64,000 bases of DNA, from NCBI RefSeq assembly GCF_947179165.1, contig NC_077244.1, forward strand, positions 10,480,449 to 10,544,448. Direction: 5' to 3'. Both the position numbers and the translations under genes were made by a program. This stretch comes from Solanum dulcamara (lineage: Eukaryota > Streptophyta > Magnoliopsida > Solanales > Solanaceae). The notes under the pieces are model-generated. The model was not told the DNA's origin, searched no databases, and saw only the letters and a list, made by a program, of their open reading frames with translations. This document shows positions 12,808 through 25,215 of this stretch, one piece after another. Numbering within the stretch: the stretch's first letter is position 1; every line of letters begins with the position of its first letter.

Positions 12808-13290
12808 ATGTCTCATTAGGAAGAGGGTAGTCAGAAGATCAATCAAGATGGTAACCTTTCCACTCCAATTAATCCGCCTTCAAGTGCCAATAACTCTAAT
12901 ACAGAGTTTTGTGATGCCATCATATTATTGGCTCATATTGTGACTGCTCAATTGAATTTACAAATGGTAGCTCCTGTGAACCCAAGTGTTAAAAAAAGGA
13001 AATGGTTAACAAAAATAATTATTAAGAAGGCGAATGACTATAACCAGCAGGAGAGGTCAATGGGGGAAGCATCCGGCTTGTATCTGAGGAAGAGTGATGG
13101 AAAGGAAAGATCTTACCCCTTGTGCTACTGGTGTGGTAATAATTACTTAGGGGAGTGCTTGGCCAGTACATCTGGTTGTTATGAGTGTGGTGAGATGGGA
13201 CACAAGATGAGAGATTGCCTAAAGGCTTCTAGGAAAGGAAGGGAAATGGGTCAACAGGCTCAATATGGTACTTTATTTGGTATGTTGTGA
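12808..13290 (+). pseudogene. Element D gag remnant with zinc knuckle
   Basis: The first ATG after the primer site (12808) opens a gag-like N-terminus with an early stop. From 12928 an open frame runs 120 residues. It carries an intact CCHC knuckle, CYECGEMGHKMRDC (about 13183-13225), preceded by a CxxCGNNYLGEC segment in which the expected His is Tyr. The N-terminal arm jumps straight to the basic linker before the knuckle, so the capsid core has been deleted. A live Gag packages the element RNA; this one cannot form a capsid. Confidence 0.8.
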
Positions 13291-13616
13291 GTTTTTCGGT
13301 ATCAATGTTATTATTAGAGTTGATCAACTTCATGCTCATTTTTCCATGATTGACTTTAGTGCATAAGTGGTTGAGATTCCATTTGGGTTAAAGTATTGGC
13401 TCCTCGTGTCTACTTTTATGAATTCCTTCGTTTCAGGTTTTCCATGTCTCTCATAAGTATGCATGTTCATGAAGTTGATTTTAAGCTATGTTTTATGTGA
13501 AAGATGAATATCTCATGTTCTATGCTTTTTGATGTGTCTTTGTATTCATGATGGGTTGCTAGTCCTCTTTTCATATACTTTCTAAACTAGTTGAATCTTA
13601 TCCGAACATGAATTTT
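13291..13616. other. Element D, non-coding remainder
   Basis: Between the gag stop and the polypurine tract there is no protease, RT, RNase H or integrase sequence that I can recognise. All frames are closed. Confidence 0.55.
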
Positions 13617-13631
13617 CACAAGGGGGAGATA
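13617..13631 (+). other. Element D polypurine tract
   Basis: CACAAGGGGGAGATA directly before an LTR start (13633). This is the standard primer for plus-strand DNA synthesis in gypsy elements. Confidence 0.85.
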
Positions 13632-13632
13632 T

Positions 13633-13727
13633 TATAAGACCCCAGAAGTTGAAAAGTCAAAATGAGTAAAAATTTAAATGTGTCGACCTGTGACTCATAT
13701 AGGATTCTACAGATTGTAGGATGGATT
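13633..13727 (+). mobile_element. Element D 3' LTR stub (family B)
   Basis: Starts TATAAGACCCCAGAAGTTGA (TG decayed to TA), matching the LTR start at 187. After 95 bp it is cut by a family-A LTR. Confidence 0.8.
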
Positions 13728-16307
13728 CGTAATGAGTCTGAATGTTATTTTTAATTTTTTTTGCAAAATGACAGTTTTATCCGTCGTAATACTTTCCCAA
13801 GTCATTTTTGATCAGTTTTTGTTGTTGGTTTTTGAAATTTTGTTGAAATATGTTGAGCTTTGGGAGTTTTTGAATTTTAAAGGCTTAGAGTATTTAAAAG
13901 TGTCTTTTGGTACCAATCGGAGATATGAGACTTGGAATAGAATTTTGTCGATTCAGTTACTTCCAGAATGTGGAAATTGGTATGAGAGAGTCATTGTTTC
14001 TGAAATTAGAGTTATATCGGAGATTTGATGTCTTAAGTTAGAAGTTTAAAGAATTTTTAGGTCAAGGTTTGAAGTTGGTCTACATTTGGAGTTCGGATCC
14101 TCGAAATGGAATTCTAATGATTCCGTTGGATTCGGAGGATGATTTTAGACCTAGAAGTGGTCTTGGTTGAATTTTTAGAGGTCCCGAGCTGATTTTGGTA
14201 TTTTGAGGCTTGAATTAGTTTAGTTGTGACTTTTCGGGTTTCGGGTCAAAAAAACCTCAAATATGAATTTCGGTGATTCAATTGAGTCTGGAACATCGAA
14301 TTTAGTAGGGTGGCATATAAGGTTTGTGTGCTCAAGATTCTGAACAAATCTTTGAGTCCAATCTGTGATTTCTTACCTAGTGTGTTTACTGATATCTGCT
14401 TCAATGTGCTCTTCTCCGTGTTCACAACACTTTCCTTGCGTTCCTCAGGGGTCACTTAATTGACTTCCACATTCATGGAAATAGTATAGCATTCATGGTA
14501 GGAGTCTCTGCGTTCACGTGGGTGTTACCTCAATCACAGAGAGTTGAGTTACTCTTCGCATTCGCGGGATAAGTTCTACACGTTCGCAAAAGTCAAAAGT
14601 GAGTTGAATAGTGTTTAGTTTTCAATTTTAGAATTTGACCTTATTTCATCATTATTGGACCTTGGGGAGCTCGGGAAGGATGATTCTTGATAGATTTTAA
14701 AGGGAAACTGACTGGGTAAGCTCTTTTACCATGAATTCATTATTACCCATTGATTAATTGTTGGTTTTAACGTTTATTTGAAGATTTTAAATTAAAGAAA
14801 TTGGGGTTTTGCAAAAATATTGAAATTTTTATTAAATTGATGTTTCCAAATGGATTTTAACTCCAAATTTGAAACGGTTTTCAATAATAGATTCCTTATA
14901 TTGTAAAAAATGTTTTAAACTAAAAGTTTTCAGATTTACCCTTTACTTTTGGGATCGAGTTTTAGGTCAATTTTGGCACAAATTTCAAAATTATGATTTG
15001 GGCGTCATTGAACTCATATTCTTATCAAAAATTCATATTTGATTAGATTTTGTCCATTCGGTGATTCAATGTAAGGGCAAGGCTCAAGTTCTGGACTAGT
15101 TGTGATTGAATTCGAGACAAATATATTTCTAAACCTTCGTTAAGCTTATTGAATTCTTTACTTCTTGTTATGGGTGTGTGTTGGGGAATGATAAGAATTT
15201 TTATTCGGACATTACTTGTAGATCGAATGAACATAAGGATAACAAAAGAGGTAATAAAAAGGAAATTTGATAAATTCTAACTATATGTGCAATATGATTT
15301 ATGACATTGAATTACCTGAAATAGCGTGCCTTGATTATATTGATATGACTTGTGAGTTGTTATGGACATAGATGTACATTTCTATATGTGTGATCATGCC
15401 TATATTGTACTTGTTCTATGGAATAGCAGACATCAAATGAGAAATATAGGACGGGTCACACGCTTCGCCGCAGTGATTATAAGAAATAGGGGTCAAGTCA
15501 CACACTCTATGGAAGGTACAATATGAGGGGTCGGTACACACACTCCATTGTAGCTTGCCTAGACAGATATGGTCCCTATGGGTTTCGAACTGAGATTTAG
15601 CAGATGTTTACCGATAGGACTGAGATAGATCATATTATTTGACACAACATTGTACTTCATTAAATGTTTATGGGTTTGTGTTTACCTCTGTTATAACCTT
15701 ATGACTGATATATCTTGACACATGGAAGACTTAATTGAAATATTGAGAACTGGTATAACCTATGTTCTACTTGTAATATATAAATTGCTAGATTGGGCTG
15801 GTTTGTGTAAGGTTCTAGTTATGGAGGTTCTGTTCGTGTGGAAGGGGGTATTTGAGTTTTATATTGCTTTCCTTATATTTAGTCTTGCACTTACAGGGTT
15901 CTATGGGGTTGCTACTCACCCCTTGCTCCTACATTTGTGTAGGGTGTGAGCCTGGATCTGTGTGACTTCTTCTTACTTCCATCCATCTCCGAGGCTACGA
16001 TGTAGAGTGATTGAGGTAGTTGTTACATCACTTCGGCGGGCACCTATACTCTTATTATATATTTTAGTCCGGTTTTGTTACAAAGACACTGAGACTTGTA
16101 TTTATTTCTGCATTCTATGCAGTATCTAGAGGCTTGTACACGTGACAACCAATCTTGGGGGATTTTTGAGATTATTTACCTATTTTTGATTAAGTTAAAT
16201 CTCATTTTACTTTATTTACTTTTGCAATTACTTTTTGTTGGGTTTTAAGATGACTTGTCTTGATAGGTTTAGATAAGTGTAACCATACCCGAATTCGAGT
16301 CTTGACA
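13728..16307 (+). mobile_element. Family-A LTR copy 1
   Basis: About 2,580 bp, starting CGTAATGAGTCTGAATG (decayed TGTAATGACCCTGAA) and ending ...CCCGAATTCGAGTCTTGACA, as in the LTRs at 6403-8875 and 52214-54733. It interrupts the D 3' LTR. Words like TTCGCATTCGCG (about 14545-14560) correspond to the GC-rich U3 block of this family. It is followed at once by a second, partial LTR of the same family. Confidence 0.8.
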
Positions 16308-18120
16308 TTTTAGGCCTAGGGAGAGTTCCTATGTATTTTTCGGAAGTTTGGAGGGCGTTTTGATCATTTTGAGTCTTAGAGTTATTTTCGTCACGACTTG
16401 TTGGATTCTAGGCTACGAAAACCTGAAATTCTAACTGTGACAGTCCTATTGAGTCTAGAATGTCCAATTTAGTATGGTGGCATATATGGTTTGTGTGTAC
16501 AGGATTCTGAAAGAATCTCGAGGGTCGATTCAGAGAGTTTGTGACTTTGTGGAATTTTTGGTTACTAAGATCTGGAGCGATCGCTATCGTGAAGGGCCAA
16601 CTGCTTTTTTTACATATGCTTTAATAGAGGCCCCTCACTATCCTGAAAGGAAGGATTTTATTGGGGTTCCGATCACGCTGCCTGCAAAAGCGACCTGTGG
16701 TTCACAAAAGCGACACCTGAGGGTTTTTTAGATAGGGTTTTAGTTCATTTCTCCATTTTCAGACCTTGGGAACTCGATTAGGCAATTTTGAAATTATTTT
16801 TCGATGCTATTTGATTGGGTAAGTTTTCTTAACCTAAAATCTACATTGTCCGTTATTTATATCATGATTTTTACTTTGAATTAAGGATTTTGGACCCCAA
16901 AATTTGGGTATTTCTTCAAGAACTTTAGATTTCTTTAAAAGGTGATTATGTTTTCTCTAATGGATCCTAATTCTTTGAGGATCATTTTCATCCAAAAGTT
17001 GTTGTATTTAAACTTCATTTTCATAATTGAATTTTTGAGTAGTTTTGAACTTTTTTCACGAATTTTGTGTTTTTGGTGTCATTAGACTCAGTTTTTTACT
17101 TTAAATAGTAATTTAGATAGGCTGTGGTGAGTTGGAGACTATTCGAAAGGGAAATGCTTAAATACTTGATTGATAAGATATTAATTAAGGCAAGTGAGCT
17201 TCTAAAACCCCTTAAATATTGTAGATTACTTTAACTTGCTTTCATATATGTGTAGGGGTGTAATGAGAATAGTGTTTAGGATGATAATCATGTGAATTGT
17301 GCCTAATGAAAGTTTGGATAATAAAAAGGCTATGCATGTTGTGATGTTGATCAGAAACGTGAACTCCTTCAGTTGTACTTGATATGAACTTGAATAAATG
17401 CTATGATAGCCTAAATGTGAATATGAAATTAATGAAATTTTCATTTGGTCATTGTTGAACATGAGAATTAACTTGAAAATACTTTCTCACTGATTGATCA
17501 ATAATTGTGATAAAAGGGCTAATGAAATGAAGACTTGATGACTTATAAGGATGTAAATGATGTACTTGTTGATATAGATATACTATTGATAGTGTGACAT
17601 GAATTGCACTGATATGAATTGCGTTGTGACTGTGGACACTATAATTCTCTCATTATTTTTGGGAATATGCTTATTTGTATTGGTTCTGAAACAGTGTGAT
17701 GAGACAGATTGATGACTATGCCAATGGAAAGTGGTTTCGACAATTGATACTTATGCCGGTGGAAAATGGTTCCGGCGATTGATATTTTTGTCGATGGAAA
17801 AATGTTTTGGCGATACCGATGGGAAATGGTTCCTTCGATTGATGATGATGATGATGTAGATGGGAAATGGTTATGGTGGATACATTGTCCTTGTGCGACC
17901 CCCATGGGTTTTAGTCTATTTATCATTAAGACAAACATGTATCACTCTATGTTCCATCACATTGCATTGCATTGCATCTTATCTATCATTGTGAAGTTGT
18001 GTATATGCCCCTTGTATCTATATGATTGATATACTTGATATTGATATGACTTATTCTGTTATTCTGATGAGCTATTGTTGATCTATGTGCTATATGAACT
18101 GTGTAGAATCATTAAGGGCC
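16308..18120 (+). mobile_element. Family-A LTR copy 2, partial
   Basis: It begins at a point about 400 nt into the LTR (ATTTTAGGCCTAGGG) and runs parallel to copy 1 for most of its length. The normal 3' end is missing: near 18120-18180 it changes to sequence of the H 3' LTR. It contains a 35-bp tandem repeat. Confidence 0.7.
17708..17880. repeat. Tandem repeat of about 35 bp
   Basis: Roughly five imperfect units of the form ATTGATacttatgccggTGGAAAATGGTTccggcg, some shortened, the last carrying a (GAT)n expansion at about 17839-17855. Confidence 0.7.
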
Positions 18121-18179
18121 CTAACGCATTTATTCAGTGACTCCAGAGAGAGAATTGGCATCTCTAGCTAGAGGTTAGG

Positions 18180-18475
18180 GCAGGGTTCATCCAGTAAAAG
18201 AGGCCTGTAGAGGTGTCCACAACCGAAGATATAACTGTCCATGGTCCTTACAACGGCTTGTGGTGGCCCCTCGTAGTCCTTCCCTCTAGAACCATTTGGC
18301 TGGGCATGGACCAAGGTGGCCCTACACGGCCCCACTTTTCACCTTGAATTGGTCAAAATATTTAGAATTTCTTACTTTTCTCGTCACGGCCCATAGTGGG
18401 TCCTGTGAAGACCATCTGGTGCCAAAAGCTGCATTTTTCAGGAATTTCATCTTTTTTCCTCTGTTTCCATATTTC
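18180..18475 (-). mobile_element. Element H 3' LTR fragment (family B)
   Basis: Matches the H/I LTRs (28330-28500 and 35350-35580) through words such as GGAACCATTTGGCT and GACCATCTGGTG. The LTR start and polypurine tract have been lost in a deletion of about 55 bp near 18475; on the other side it is truncated against the family-A LTR. Confidence 0.75.
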
Positions 18476-18699
18476 AATGGGACTCAAGCTAGCATGAATG
18501 AAATAGGAACATAACAACCCAAATTGAATGCAAAACACCTTAAAAATTTATAAAACATGAAAATTTCAATCTCAAGTTAAAACATAACTTTAAAACTCAT
18601 TTCATGAACATGGATGCATATCAAACCATGAGAATAGCTAAAACATATGATTTAGGCTGAATGGATCATGAAGGAACTAAATACCTCAAGTAGGCATGG

Positions 18700-20270
18700 A
18701 AGGAAAGAAATGAGGATATCAGGACATCATATTGGCTTCGGCTTCCCATGGAGCACCCTCAACCTCTTGGTTCCCCCATAACTCTTTAAATGAAGCTATT
18801 TCTTATTCCTCAACTTTCTAACTTGCCGGTCTAAGATTTCAACTAGGACCTCCTCATAAGAAAGACTTTCATTTACCTCAATATTGTCCAATGGAACAAT
18901 AGAGCTAGGATCACCAACATAGTTCCTCAATAAGGACACATGAAACACCGGATGCACCGATGCTAATTCGGAAGACAAATCCAACTCATAAGCTACATTA
19001 CCAATCCGCCTCAAAATATGATATGGGCCAACACAGTGGGGACTGAGTTTCCATTTCTTACCAAATGCATTACACCCTTTTTGGGTGAAATTTTCAAGTA
19101 AACCCAATTATTAATCTTGAATACAATTTCCCTTTTTCTCATATCTAAATAGAACTTTTTTCTACTTTGGGCTATTTTCTATCTTTCACTAATGAGTCTA
19201 ACCTTCTCCAAAGCCTGAAATACCAACTCGGGTCTTATAAAAGCAACTTTACCAACCTCGAACCAACTAATAGGAGATCTACACGTCCTACCATAAAAAT
19301 CCTCAAAAGGAGCAATCTCAATGCTAGAATGATAACTATTATTATAAGAAAATTCCATCAATGGCAAATGGTCATCCTAATTTCCCTTAAAATCGAAAAC
19401 ACATGCTCTCAACATATCCTCTAATATTTGAATAGTGCACTCAGCTTGTCCATCATTCTGGGGGAGAAACTGTACTAAGCTTAACTTAGGTACCTAGACT
19501 ATTTTAGAAATATCTCCAAAACTGCAATGTAAACTGAGTAGCTCAATCCAAAATGATGTACAAAGGGATACCATGAAGCTTAGATAACTCTACATGTTTA
19601 ATCTAGCATAGTCCTCGGCCGTATATGAAGTCTTAACAGGAAAACAATGAGTAAGCTTAGTTATTCAGTCAACAATCACCCAAATAGAGTCAAGATGCCT
19701 TTGCGTACGAGGCAAACCAGTAGCAAAGTCCATATTCAAGGTTTCCCACTTCCAAGTAGGAATGTCAATGTCTTGAGACAAAGCTCTCTGTTTCAGATGC
19801 TCAACTTTCACTTGTTGACAATTTGGACACTTAGCCATGAATTCTGCAATATCTCTTTGCATTTTATTCAACTAATACACTTCCCTAAAATCTCGATACA
19901 TCTTTGTGGAACCGGGATGAAAAGAATACCGTAAAATATGAGCTTCGGACAATATTAGATATCTCAATCCATGAACATTTGAAACAAACAACCAACCTTG
20001 ATATCTCAAAACACTATCTCCCTCTTGGGAAAAAGCCTCAATAGCCTTTTTGGAAATCACTTTCTTCAATTTAGCCAAAGCGGTATCACTATATTTGTTT
20101 TCTTTTACATCTGCCATAAGGGATGACCCAGAACCATTTTGTACAAAAACACCTCCACCTTCAGAATCAACCAATCGAACACCCAAATGGGCTAATCTGT
20201 ACACATCACGAACTAGTTCCTTCTTTTCATCCTCAATATGGGCAATAATGTTTATGGACAATCTACTAAA
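18700..20270 (-). pseudogene. Element H integrase and chromodomain
   Basis: N-terminal zinc-binding region with His residues in an H-x6-H arrangement and CPNCQQVKVEH (19800-20000), then DIDIPTWKWE, a catalytic-core stretch with FSYNNSYHSSIE (19179-19367), a C-terminal domain (HPVFHVSLL, 18796-19107) and a chromodomain tail ending EGAPWEAEANMM (about 18715-18760). Order and spacing are normal for a Del/Tekay-like chromovirus. Frame changes at about 19110, 19370-19660 and 19872 and several stops inactivate it. Confidence 0.85.
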
Positions 20271-20720
20271 AGTGTCGGCAACCACATTTTCCTTACCCGG
20301 ATGGTATAACACGCTCATATCATAATCCTTCAACAACTCAAGCTATATTCTTTTCCAAAGGTTAAAGTCTTTTTAAGTGAACACATATTGCAAACTTTTG
20401 TGATCAGTGAAGATATCTACATGGACACCATAAAGATAGTGCCTCCACAAATTCAAAGCGAATACCAATGCTGCCAACTCCAAATCATGAGTTAGGTAAT
20501 TCTTCTCATGAACCTTGAGTTTCCTTGAAGCACATGCTATCACCTTGCCATTTTTATTTAGAACACAACCAAGACCAACTCTTGAAGAAACATAATACAC
20601 AACGAACCCATCAGATCATTCCGTTAAAGTCAATGGTGGAGCGGATGTAAGCTTGTCCTTCAAGTCTTGGAAACTATTCTCACATGCCTTGGATATTGGA
20701 ACTTCATCTTCTTTTGAGTA
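20270..20720 (-). pseudogene. Element H RNase H
   Basis: 20373-20600 gives an open stretch from the RNase H start ([10 protein letters not shown]) through [12 protein letters not shown] and ending [12 protein letters not shown]. The first catalytic Asp position is damaged (YYVSS where CDAS is normal). The connection to integrase resumes at 20336 (DYDMSVLYHPGKENVVAD). Confidence 0.82.
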
Positions 20721-21580
20721 AAAATAGTCAAGGGAGATGCAATGGAAGAGAAAACTTCCACAAACCATCTATAATAATCGGTAAGACCAAGAAACTCTAA
20801 ATATTGGAAGGAGTCAACGGTCTAGGCCAATTCTTAATAGACTCTATCTTTTTTGGATGAACCATAATTTCTTCTCCGCAAACAATGTGACTAAGGAAAG
20901 CAGCTTACCATAACCAAAACTCACACTTACTAACCTTTGCATAGAACTGATGGTCCTTGAAGATTTGCAGCATAATTCTCAAATGATTGGCATGATCTTC
21001 CTTACTCTGTGAGTAGATAAAAATATAATCAATGAAGACAATCACAAACATATCCAAGTACTACTTAAAAACCCTATTCATCAAATTCATAAAAGTTTCA
21101 AGGGCATTCATTATTCTAAAACAAATAACCAAGAATTCAAAGTAACATACCGAGTTCTTAAGCCGATCTTCAGAACATCACATTCCCTTTGAGTTGATGA
21201 TAATGCGATCAGAGATCAATCTTTGAAAAGTAGCTTGCCCCTTGAAGTTGATCGAACAAGTCATCAATCCTTGGAGTAGGATGCTTATTCGTAATCGTGA
21301 CCTTGTTCCATTATCGATAATCAATAAACATACATAGATAACCATATTTCTTTTAGACGAAAAGAACCGGAGCACCCCATGGAGATTTCAACTGTTCCTT
21401 TATGTCTTTCAATTTTGACGGTGCCATTTGGTAAGAAGGAATAGAGATATGTTGAGTATAGGGAAGAAGATCGATACAAAAGTCTATTTCCCTCTCGAGA
21501 GATTAATACCTGGGAGATAATCAGGGAAAACTTCCAAAAATTCATTAATAACTGAAAATGACTCAAGAGTAGAAGTTTTG
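20720..21580 (-). pseudogene. Element H reverse transcriptase, inactive
   Basis: The domain is recognisable from its N-terminal IDFCID region to beyond the catalytic box. Three lesions are visible: an in-frame loss of about 12 codons (near 21385-21395) relative to element I; a 4-nt deletion in 21180-21199, where 20 nt separate the conserved His codon from the D-V codons instead of 24 as in elements A, E and G; and the catalytic FIDD changed to FIDY (21025-21036). The last two are shared with element I. Confidence 0.85.
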
Positions 21581-21639
21581 GAGTTAGTATCTCTAACTCA
21601 AACTAGATGATAAATACAACCCTTGGAAATCATTGTTCG

Positions 21640-22160
21640 ATCTTTGAGCCATGAACTGAACTGATCCTTAAACACGGAATTGCCACGTTTTCACTCTAGG
21701 ACTGGCTTAGGAAATTGAAACTTAACCATACGGGTTCTACAACAAATAGAAGCATAACATGCATGAAGCCAATCCATACCAAGAATAACATCAAAATTGG
21801 TCATATCAAGCTCTATTAGATCAATGGAGGTGACTTTACGAAAAACATTATTTGGAAAATTTCTATAAACTCTTTTAGACACAACTTAATCACCAACCGG
21901 AGTATAGAACGAAAAAAGCTCTAGCATGATCTCGAGAATAAGAATTAATCTCATAAAAAGATAAGGAGTAACAAATGATAGAGTAGCTCCCGGATCTAGT
22001 AATGCATAAACATCGATGTCAAAGACTTTCAACATACCCATGACCACATCAGGAGACTCATCAACTTCTTGCCTAGCTTGAGGGGCATAGAACCTATTTT
22101 GGCATGGGCCACTACCTTGTGATTTTGTCCCCCTTGAGTAGTTCCACATTGAGGACACCC
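21640..22160 (-). pseudogene. Element H aspartic protease
   Basis: The frame 22158-21886 contains DVYALLDPGATLSFV, with the catalytic Asp in an LDPGAT box. The frame 21882-21691 continues through FDVILGMDWLHACYA. A frameshift separates the two near 21885. The protease would release mature Gag and Pol products. Confidence 0.83.
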
Positions 22161-22772
22161 CTCTTTTCCCTTGTTAGGACACTCGAAAATCTTGTGCCCC
22201 ATCATACCGCATTTAAAGCATGCACCTGTTCCAACCATACATTTACCTACATGATTTCTCCAGTAATTTGCAGACTTAGGAAGAGTAGATCCACTAACAC
22301 CATCTTGTACCTTTTAATTTTAGACCTTACATTTGTCAAACCTTTGCCCCAAATCTTGTGAAGAACCTTTGCCTTAAAACTTTTTAACTTGTCGAAAATG
22401 TTCATTACCTCCACCGTATTTGTTGTGAGAAAATCTTCCTTCATACCGAGCACTCTCGGACTCTCTCACACTTCTCTCCTCAAGCTTTTCTCCTTCAATT
22501 TACTCTGCATAGTTCATTAACCTAGAGATTTCCATCTTTTTGATAAGCATGGTGCTTTAACACTATTTCATAAGCAAGTATGGCACTTCTGAAATAAACT
22601 AGCTCAATCGGGCACAAGAGTCGGCTACCAAGGAAAGAGAATATTTAGACAACTTTGTGAATTTGAGGTCATACTCCCACGCACTCATGCTCCTTTTCTT
22701 GAGTTTGATAAATTCCAAAACTTTCACCTCCCTTAGCTGAAGTAGGAAAAAGTGATAAAGAAAGGAAACTTT
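22160..22772 (-). pseudogene. Element H gag, 3' part
   Basis: It carries an intact CCHC zinc knuckle, CFKCGMMGHKIFEC (about 22179-22220), the nucleic-acid-binding end of Gag, and further upstream a capsid stretch ending at the insertion of solo LTR J at 22772. The other part of gag resumes at 25884. Element I has the same region without the insertion. Confidence 0.82.
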
Positions 22773-23112
22773 TATTATACCCCGTACCTTTGTGCTTCAG
22801 AATGTCTTCTTAAGATTCTTGAAAGTTATCTTCTGACCCAGATTATATATAATATTATCAAATAACTCTAAGGAAGGGAGGACGTGATTCCCCATAGGAG
22901 TGAAGGTTGGAAATAGGGCTATAAGAATTTGAAGGGAGTTGGGGGCCAAAATAACAAGTCATGGGACTCGACTTACTTGCGTAAGCTACCAACTTGGACC
23001 TCTTACATACTTAAGCTACTGGAGGACATGTTGATATAACGTAGCAAGGATTTGATAGGTTCTTAAAGTGAGACAAGATTACAAACCCACGGAAGAGGCG
23101 AAAGGAGGTGTA

Positions 23113-23210
23113 ACACCTACTCGGAAGCAAATAGGTGATGCCCCCCTACTTGGACTAAGTAGGTGATGCACCTACTTGGACCAAGTAGGTGACGCACCTA
23201 CTTGGGGGTG
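23113..23210. repeat. Tandem palindromic block in LTR J
   Basis: Repeats of GGTGATGCACCTACTTGGAC-like words, period about 27 bp. The centre, 23169-23191, is a perfect inverted repeat with 11-bp arms (CACCTACTTGG and CCAAGTAGGTG) around one A. It lies about 110 bp upstream of the TATA box. Confidence 0.85.
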
Positions 23211-23322
23211 GACCCCACTACCACATAGCAGCCTAGGGGTGGTTGCATAGTTGAGGTAGCCCAATAAGGGCTTGACACATGTCACCCTTAGGGGTTGACA
23301 TGTGTCACCTCCTAAGGGAGTG

Positions 23323-23328
23323 TATATA
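23323..23328 (+). promoter_or_regulatory. Probable LTR J TATA box
   Basis: TATATA within GTGTATATACAC, downstream of the palindromic block and about 550 nt into the LTR. Confidence 0.5.
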
Positions 23329-25033
23329 CACATGTCCATATGAGTAAAATTCAGTTTACACTTCAAATATTCAGCTTGGCTTAAAAGATTTGAGAGAAAA
23401 CATGAGAGAGGAAAGAGAGGTAGCCATGGGTTTGGCTAATTTGAGGTAAGCCTCTGACTTTTGATCCATGAATTAATTATTTAAGGTATCCTATGGTGAT
23501 ATACCATTGTTTAATAGAAAACAAATTACCATTAGGAGCAGAAAGATAGAGCAGCTAGCAACCACAAAAGTTCAGCCGCATCAAGGATCCCCGAAGTCGA
23601 TTTTCGGTAAGTTTTGGAAGCCCGTTTGCTAAGGTATGGCTTGATTCCATTCTCCCAAATTTTGGCAAGTGTTTAAACATGATTTGTGTGTATAAATATG
23701 AGTTTGAAACGTAAAACTATGTACGTTACGTCTGAAGGATGTGGCAGGTCACGTAGGGACTGTTTTGAGGCTATTCTAGAAAGTTAAAGTTTGGCTAGTA
23801 TTGTCGTTAGCGTGGTGTTGTATTTGGAGGTGTTTTATCTATTTTGCAGGTATGGAACATGGTTAAATATGAGTATATAGTCTGCTGGGTGCATCCTCTT
23901 AATCCTCCGTTTCGTATGGTTAAGGTTTTGCGAAATAAAGAGTTAAAATCCTACTTTGGCGTCATAGTTTTGGGTGAGTTGTGTGGAACTTGTATTTCTT
24001 AATATAGTAGTGATTTGAGGGTGTATGGCTTCTTCTTTTTGTTTTTGGTATGGCTTCTAAGGTTAGAGGTTAAAATTGAAAGTTCGGATAGGGCAAGTAA
24101 TAGGGGAGATGTTGTCCGATTTTCGTTAACTTCGGAGCTAGCCAATAGACTTGTCGAGGAAGGCGAGTAAGGAAATGATGCCTATAGATACTTGAGTATA
24201 GATTTGGAAGCTGGAAAGTTGAAAGTTAGTAATCTTGGTATTACTCTCATGTTAAATAGGTTAAACGAGAAACAAAACAAGCTGGACTACAATCGAGCTA
24301 CTATAGGTATGTAAATGTAAAGCCTATCTTTCCTTTCTTTTGGCATATTTTCAAGTTAAGTAATGAATGATAGGAGCTTGAGGGTAAATCTACTAATATA
24401 TGCCAAGCGTAATTCACAGTTCTTATTTACTTCTTGATGATGGAACTCTTACAGTAATTGAACTAGGGCTTCTTAAGCCTTCCATACATTAGGAAGGGAC
24501 GAGTATGTAAAGCTTAACTCTTCTTTTCTGTTAGAATATCTTAGCCATAAGTGATTGGTATATATAATGTGGAGATAGTTCCATTCTTAGAACCCCGAGC
24601 ATGACTCGTTAATCTTATTCACTTCTGGATATTAGAACTCCTACGATGGTTGAGTTATGGTCTTGTAAGCCTTATACATGATAAAAAGTAATACACGTGA
24701 AGCCGATCTCTTTCTTTTCTTGAAATGGCTTAATGTAAGTGAAACGATATATAATATGAGTTAGAGATAGGTTCATTTATAGGTTCTGGATATGAATCAT
24801 GACTTATACTCACTTTTGAATGATAAGGGTCTTAAAGTAGTTGAACTACGACCCTCGAGCCTTCTATAGGATGAATAGTGATGGAATGTGTAAGCTCCTA
24901 TTCCTAGGGTCTTTTGAACATACTTTATGGTGATACCTGAGGGATGTTTGGTATGTTACAGAGTTTTACATGCATGTATATGCATATTTTTCTATGTAGG
25001 TATCGGGCCATACTTTTCTTGGCATATTATATT

Positions 25034-25215
25034 ATATATGGATTGAGTCGTACACTTTTCATTATCACTATACGATATATGGATTGGGCCATCATACGTC
25101 GGCATTATCATATGATATATGGATCGGGCCATCATTCCTCGACATAATTACACAATATGTGGATCGGGCCATCATTCCTCGGTATGTACTTGCTATATAC
25201 ATAGATCGGGTTGTA
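25034..25215. repeat. 40-bp tandem repeat in LTR J
   Basis: About five units beginning ATATGGATCGGGCCATCATT; the GGAT(T/C)GG word recurs at 25040, 25081, 25121, 25161 and, decayed, 25203. Confidence 0.85.

Noticed and set aside
20050..20325. 91-codon plus-strand frame
   Set aside because: Antisense to the RNase H/integrase connection of element H; the mirror frame at 30127-30390 is antisense to element I.
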